A stretch of DNA of 64,000 nucleotides. It comes from Acorus gramineus (Eukaryota; Streptophyta; Magnoliopsida; Acorales; Acoraceae). The position numbers and the translations under genes are program-made. How positions within the stretch are numbered: the first letter of the stretch is position 1; each line of letters opens with the position of its first letter. Under the pieces are notes generated by a model, which saw nothing but the letters and a program-made list of their open reading frames with translations, did no database searches and had not been told where the DNA came from. Below, piece by piece: positions 61,870-64,000 of the stretch. Location of the stretch: positions 18,415,280 through 18,479,279 of the forward strand of contig CM060847.1 of assembly GCA_030737835.1 (NCBI GenBank), given 5' to 3'.

Positions 61870-62400
61870 AATCCTAAAATCTAAAGGGCCTTCAAGTGGT
61901 ACCTATTGGGGTAACCTGTAATATGCTACAATACATTAATATCCATGTTACATGATGATAGTTACACATGAAATTGCTGATATTCACACGACTGACTTAT
62001 ACAATCCCAGGCCACATTTTCACCACATAAGCATGTTACATAATTTCATGTATTCAGATAAGCATGTTACATGGTGATTGCTGGTATTCACATGCTACAA
62101 TAGATATACTACAATACATTAATATCCATGTTACATAGTGATTGTTACACATGAAATTGCTGATATTCACATGCCTGACTTATACAATCCCATGCCACAT
62201 TTTCACCACATAAGCATGTACCTAAAATCTAAAGGGCCTTCAAGTGGTACCTATAATATCTAACCTGTAAGATGCTACAATACATTAATATCCATGTTGC
62301 ATGGTGGTAGTTAAACATGAAATTGCTGATATTCACATGCCTGACTTATACAATCCCAGGCCACATTTTCACCACATAAGCATGTAACATAATTTTCATT
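61870..62400. repeat. Three imperfect tandem units of about 170-180 bp
   Basis: CTACAATACATTAATATCCA occurs at 61926, 62109 and 62275. Each is followed by GAAATTGCTGATATTCACA and CCACATTTTCACCACATAAG. CTAAAATCTAAAGGGCCTTC starts units one and three. It lies just downstream of the decayed kinase exon of copy C. Confidence 0.88.
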
Positions 62401-62435
62401 GGAAGTTTTACTTCTTTTGTTTTTTTTTGGTTGCG

Positions 62436-62466
62436 GGGGGGGGGGGGGGGGGGGGGGTTGGGGGGA
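62436..62466. repeat. Poly(G) tract
   Basis: An uninterrupted run of about 20 or more G, then TTGGGGGG. Its exact length is likely to be unreliable in any assembly. Confidence 0.85.
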
Positions 62467-62478
62467 AGGTTTACTTAC

Positions 62479-64000
62479 CCAATGGAATCCTACCTCTCCC
62501 AGATTATGAGAATCACTGAAGTGCTATATAGAAGACCTCAGCTTTGAACAGCTGAAACCGTAGGCGTGGCATCAGTTCCTTGAAGTTGAACTGAAAATTC
62601 AATAACAATTGTCAATACTAATCAAGTTTGGCTACTAATTTCAAAACACACCCAGTGTCTCTAATTGTTATATGCACCTTTATCTTCAGCCATTCTTAAC
62701 TTTCTCTCTTTGTGTTCCCATATAATCACCATAACAATAAGTATTAAGGCCGCAACTCCAATAGGAACAAAAAATCCAATGGCTAAATGCTTGTTTGTTT
62801 TCTCTTCTGAATCAGTACCTTTAAAATCTGAATAACTCAATTTAACAGGAGAAAGAACTAGTTAGTATAGTTTCAGATGAAAATTTTCACTTATGAAGTG
62901 TAATTAATTACCTTGTGGAGTCACGCTGATGGCCGAAATTAATGGTCCATATACCGCTTGATTAAGTATGGAAGTAGTACCCCTTCCTGCCCAGAAGAAA
63001 TGGATCTCGAGGAAGTTATTCGACACGGAAGCAATGTATTCCTTCTTCACTGCTTTAAAAGACTTCCCAGCTTTTTTTCTGATATCAAAATCTTTTTCCA
63101 CCAAGATACCCTGAAGATGTGAATTCGTTACTTCTCATGAATCCAAATGCTTAATGCTGGTTCATTGGGATTCTATTTAGATAATCTTCGAAAATGTATT
63201 GATCCATTGCACAAAAATCATTTAGAATAAGATAAGTATTTTCACAGATAATTGTAATCCTCGGATACTCCCCATTTTAAACCAATTTTATAAAACAGCA
63301 TTTTTTCATGAAAGTTGCTGTTAACCTGCTTTTTCATAGATGCTACTATGAATCAACTTTCATTAAATCTGTTATTGACTCTCAGCACATTAAAACCAAG
63401 ATCCGAAAGAGTTAAAATTTCAAAATACCCATTTGGAATTGCGTATCTGAAAAACTGATATTTTGACAACTGGTTCTAAACAGGGTAAAATTGCCACAAT
63501 CAGTCTGCAGATACAGAATTAGTACAGTATGAGAATCTGGACATGTTTATAATTCAGTCTGTTAATAGACCTTCCACAACTAGATATTTGAATAGTGTGG
63601 AACATGAGTATCACTACAAATGTGTTGGCCTTCTATAGTTAAATTTTTAGTGACAACAGAATGAAAAAAGTATAGTTCATAAAATCACTATTACTAATCG
63701 AAATATGTTATAACCAGAATTTGTCAATATGATCATTCAATATGATACCTGGATATAAATATCAAAAACTCGCGTTTCATTTCTCATCCAATATTGGTCT
63801 TCAAATAATAACTCTGCAAACTGTAGACTCACAGTGTAATTTCCTGTCTGAAGCCCCAGACCAAAATATCTAAGTGAAGATGGTGAATGCCTGGCAGTCT
63901 GGAATAACTCTGAGTCCAAAGTATTATCAAATCGATGTGTACTGCTCAATATATATGTGTCATTTTGGCTACTCGTATAGGTCCCCACGTTACTAACTGC
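62479..64000 (-). pseudogene. LRR-malectin receptor kinase copy C, kinase region decayed, partial
   Basis: Third family member, running off the right edge. Exons homologous to B: 63749 to beyond 64000 (malectin first part, [20 protein letters not shown]), 62912-63110 (malectin second part, DFDIRKKAGKSFKAVKKEY, 199 bp as in B) and 62678-62827 (transmembrane, IGFFVPIGVAALILIVMVII then RMAEDK). The next exon, 62479-62590, aligns with the first kinase exon of B but is 112 bp instead of 119, with stops in every sensible frame and no LGEGGFG. No later kinase exons occur in 57000-62470. The visible ectodomain part is open. It may be a truncated receptor-like protein or a pseudogene. Confidence 0.85.

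Noticed and set aside
61870-62400. CRISPR-like regular repeats
   Set aside because: Plant nuclear context, units of about 170-180 bp that are similar throughout, with no short repeat/unique spacer structure; these are tandem duplications.

Overview
The window is nuclear DNA from a flowering plant. The evidence is a spliced LRR-malectin receptor kinase gene with many 66-75 bp LRR exons, Tekay/Del-type Ty3 and Copia LTR elements, tRNA-derived SINEs, a plant LINE, many small TIR elements and a decayed plastid rpl2 insertion. It is mostly AT-rich and transposon-packed, and nothing in it fixes the species.

Layout: 1-5071 is the 3' part of a Tekay-like Ty3 retrotransposon (pol plus 3' LTR). 5072-10127 is repeat-rich spacer (92-bp minisatellite, CACTA-like element, SINE). 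10138-15993 is a TIR element with a 10-bp target duplication, itself split by a reverse solo LTR (11669-14798). 16305-18354 is a truncated, broken receptor kinase copy (A). 18355-22169 is spacer. 22170-33890 is a full-length LRR-malectin receptor kinase (B, about 24 exons, 1040 aa predicted), with a small non-autonomous Copia element in one intron and nested Tourist-like elements in another. 33891-43093 holds MITEs, an oligopeptide-transporter fragment, a Harbinger-accessory-like remnant and a 4.5-kb foldback element. 43094-45089 is a Harbinger-like element carrying an intact, GC-rich, intronless gene (43493-44800). 47389-52825 is a three-level nest: TIR element, inside it a Copia-type solo LTR, inside that a Tekay solo LTR. 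52826-56703 holds MITEs. 56906-57330 is a plastid rpl2 pseudogene. 57361-60465 is a 5'-truncated LINE with its own inserted TIR element. 60738-60928 is a SINE. 62479-64000 is the third receptor kinase copy (C), with its kinase region decayed; it runs off the right edge.

The host-gene theme is a tandem family of LRR-VIII-2-like receptor kinases on the minus strand in three states: intact (B), kinase-half only and frameshifted (A), and ectodomain present with decayed kinase (C). The only other apparently intact host-type gene is the one inside the Harbinger-like element. Several insertions are supported by 'empty-site' relatives elsewhere in this same window, so the insertion calls rest on more than terminal motifs.
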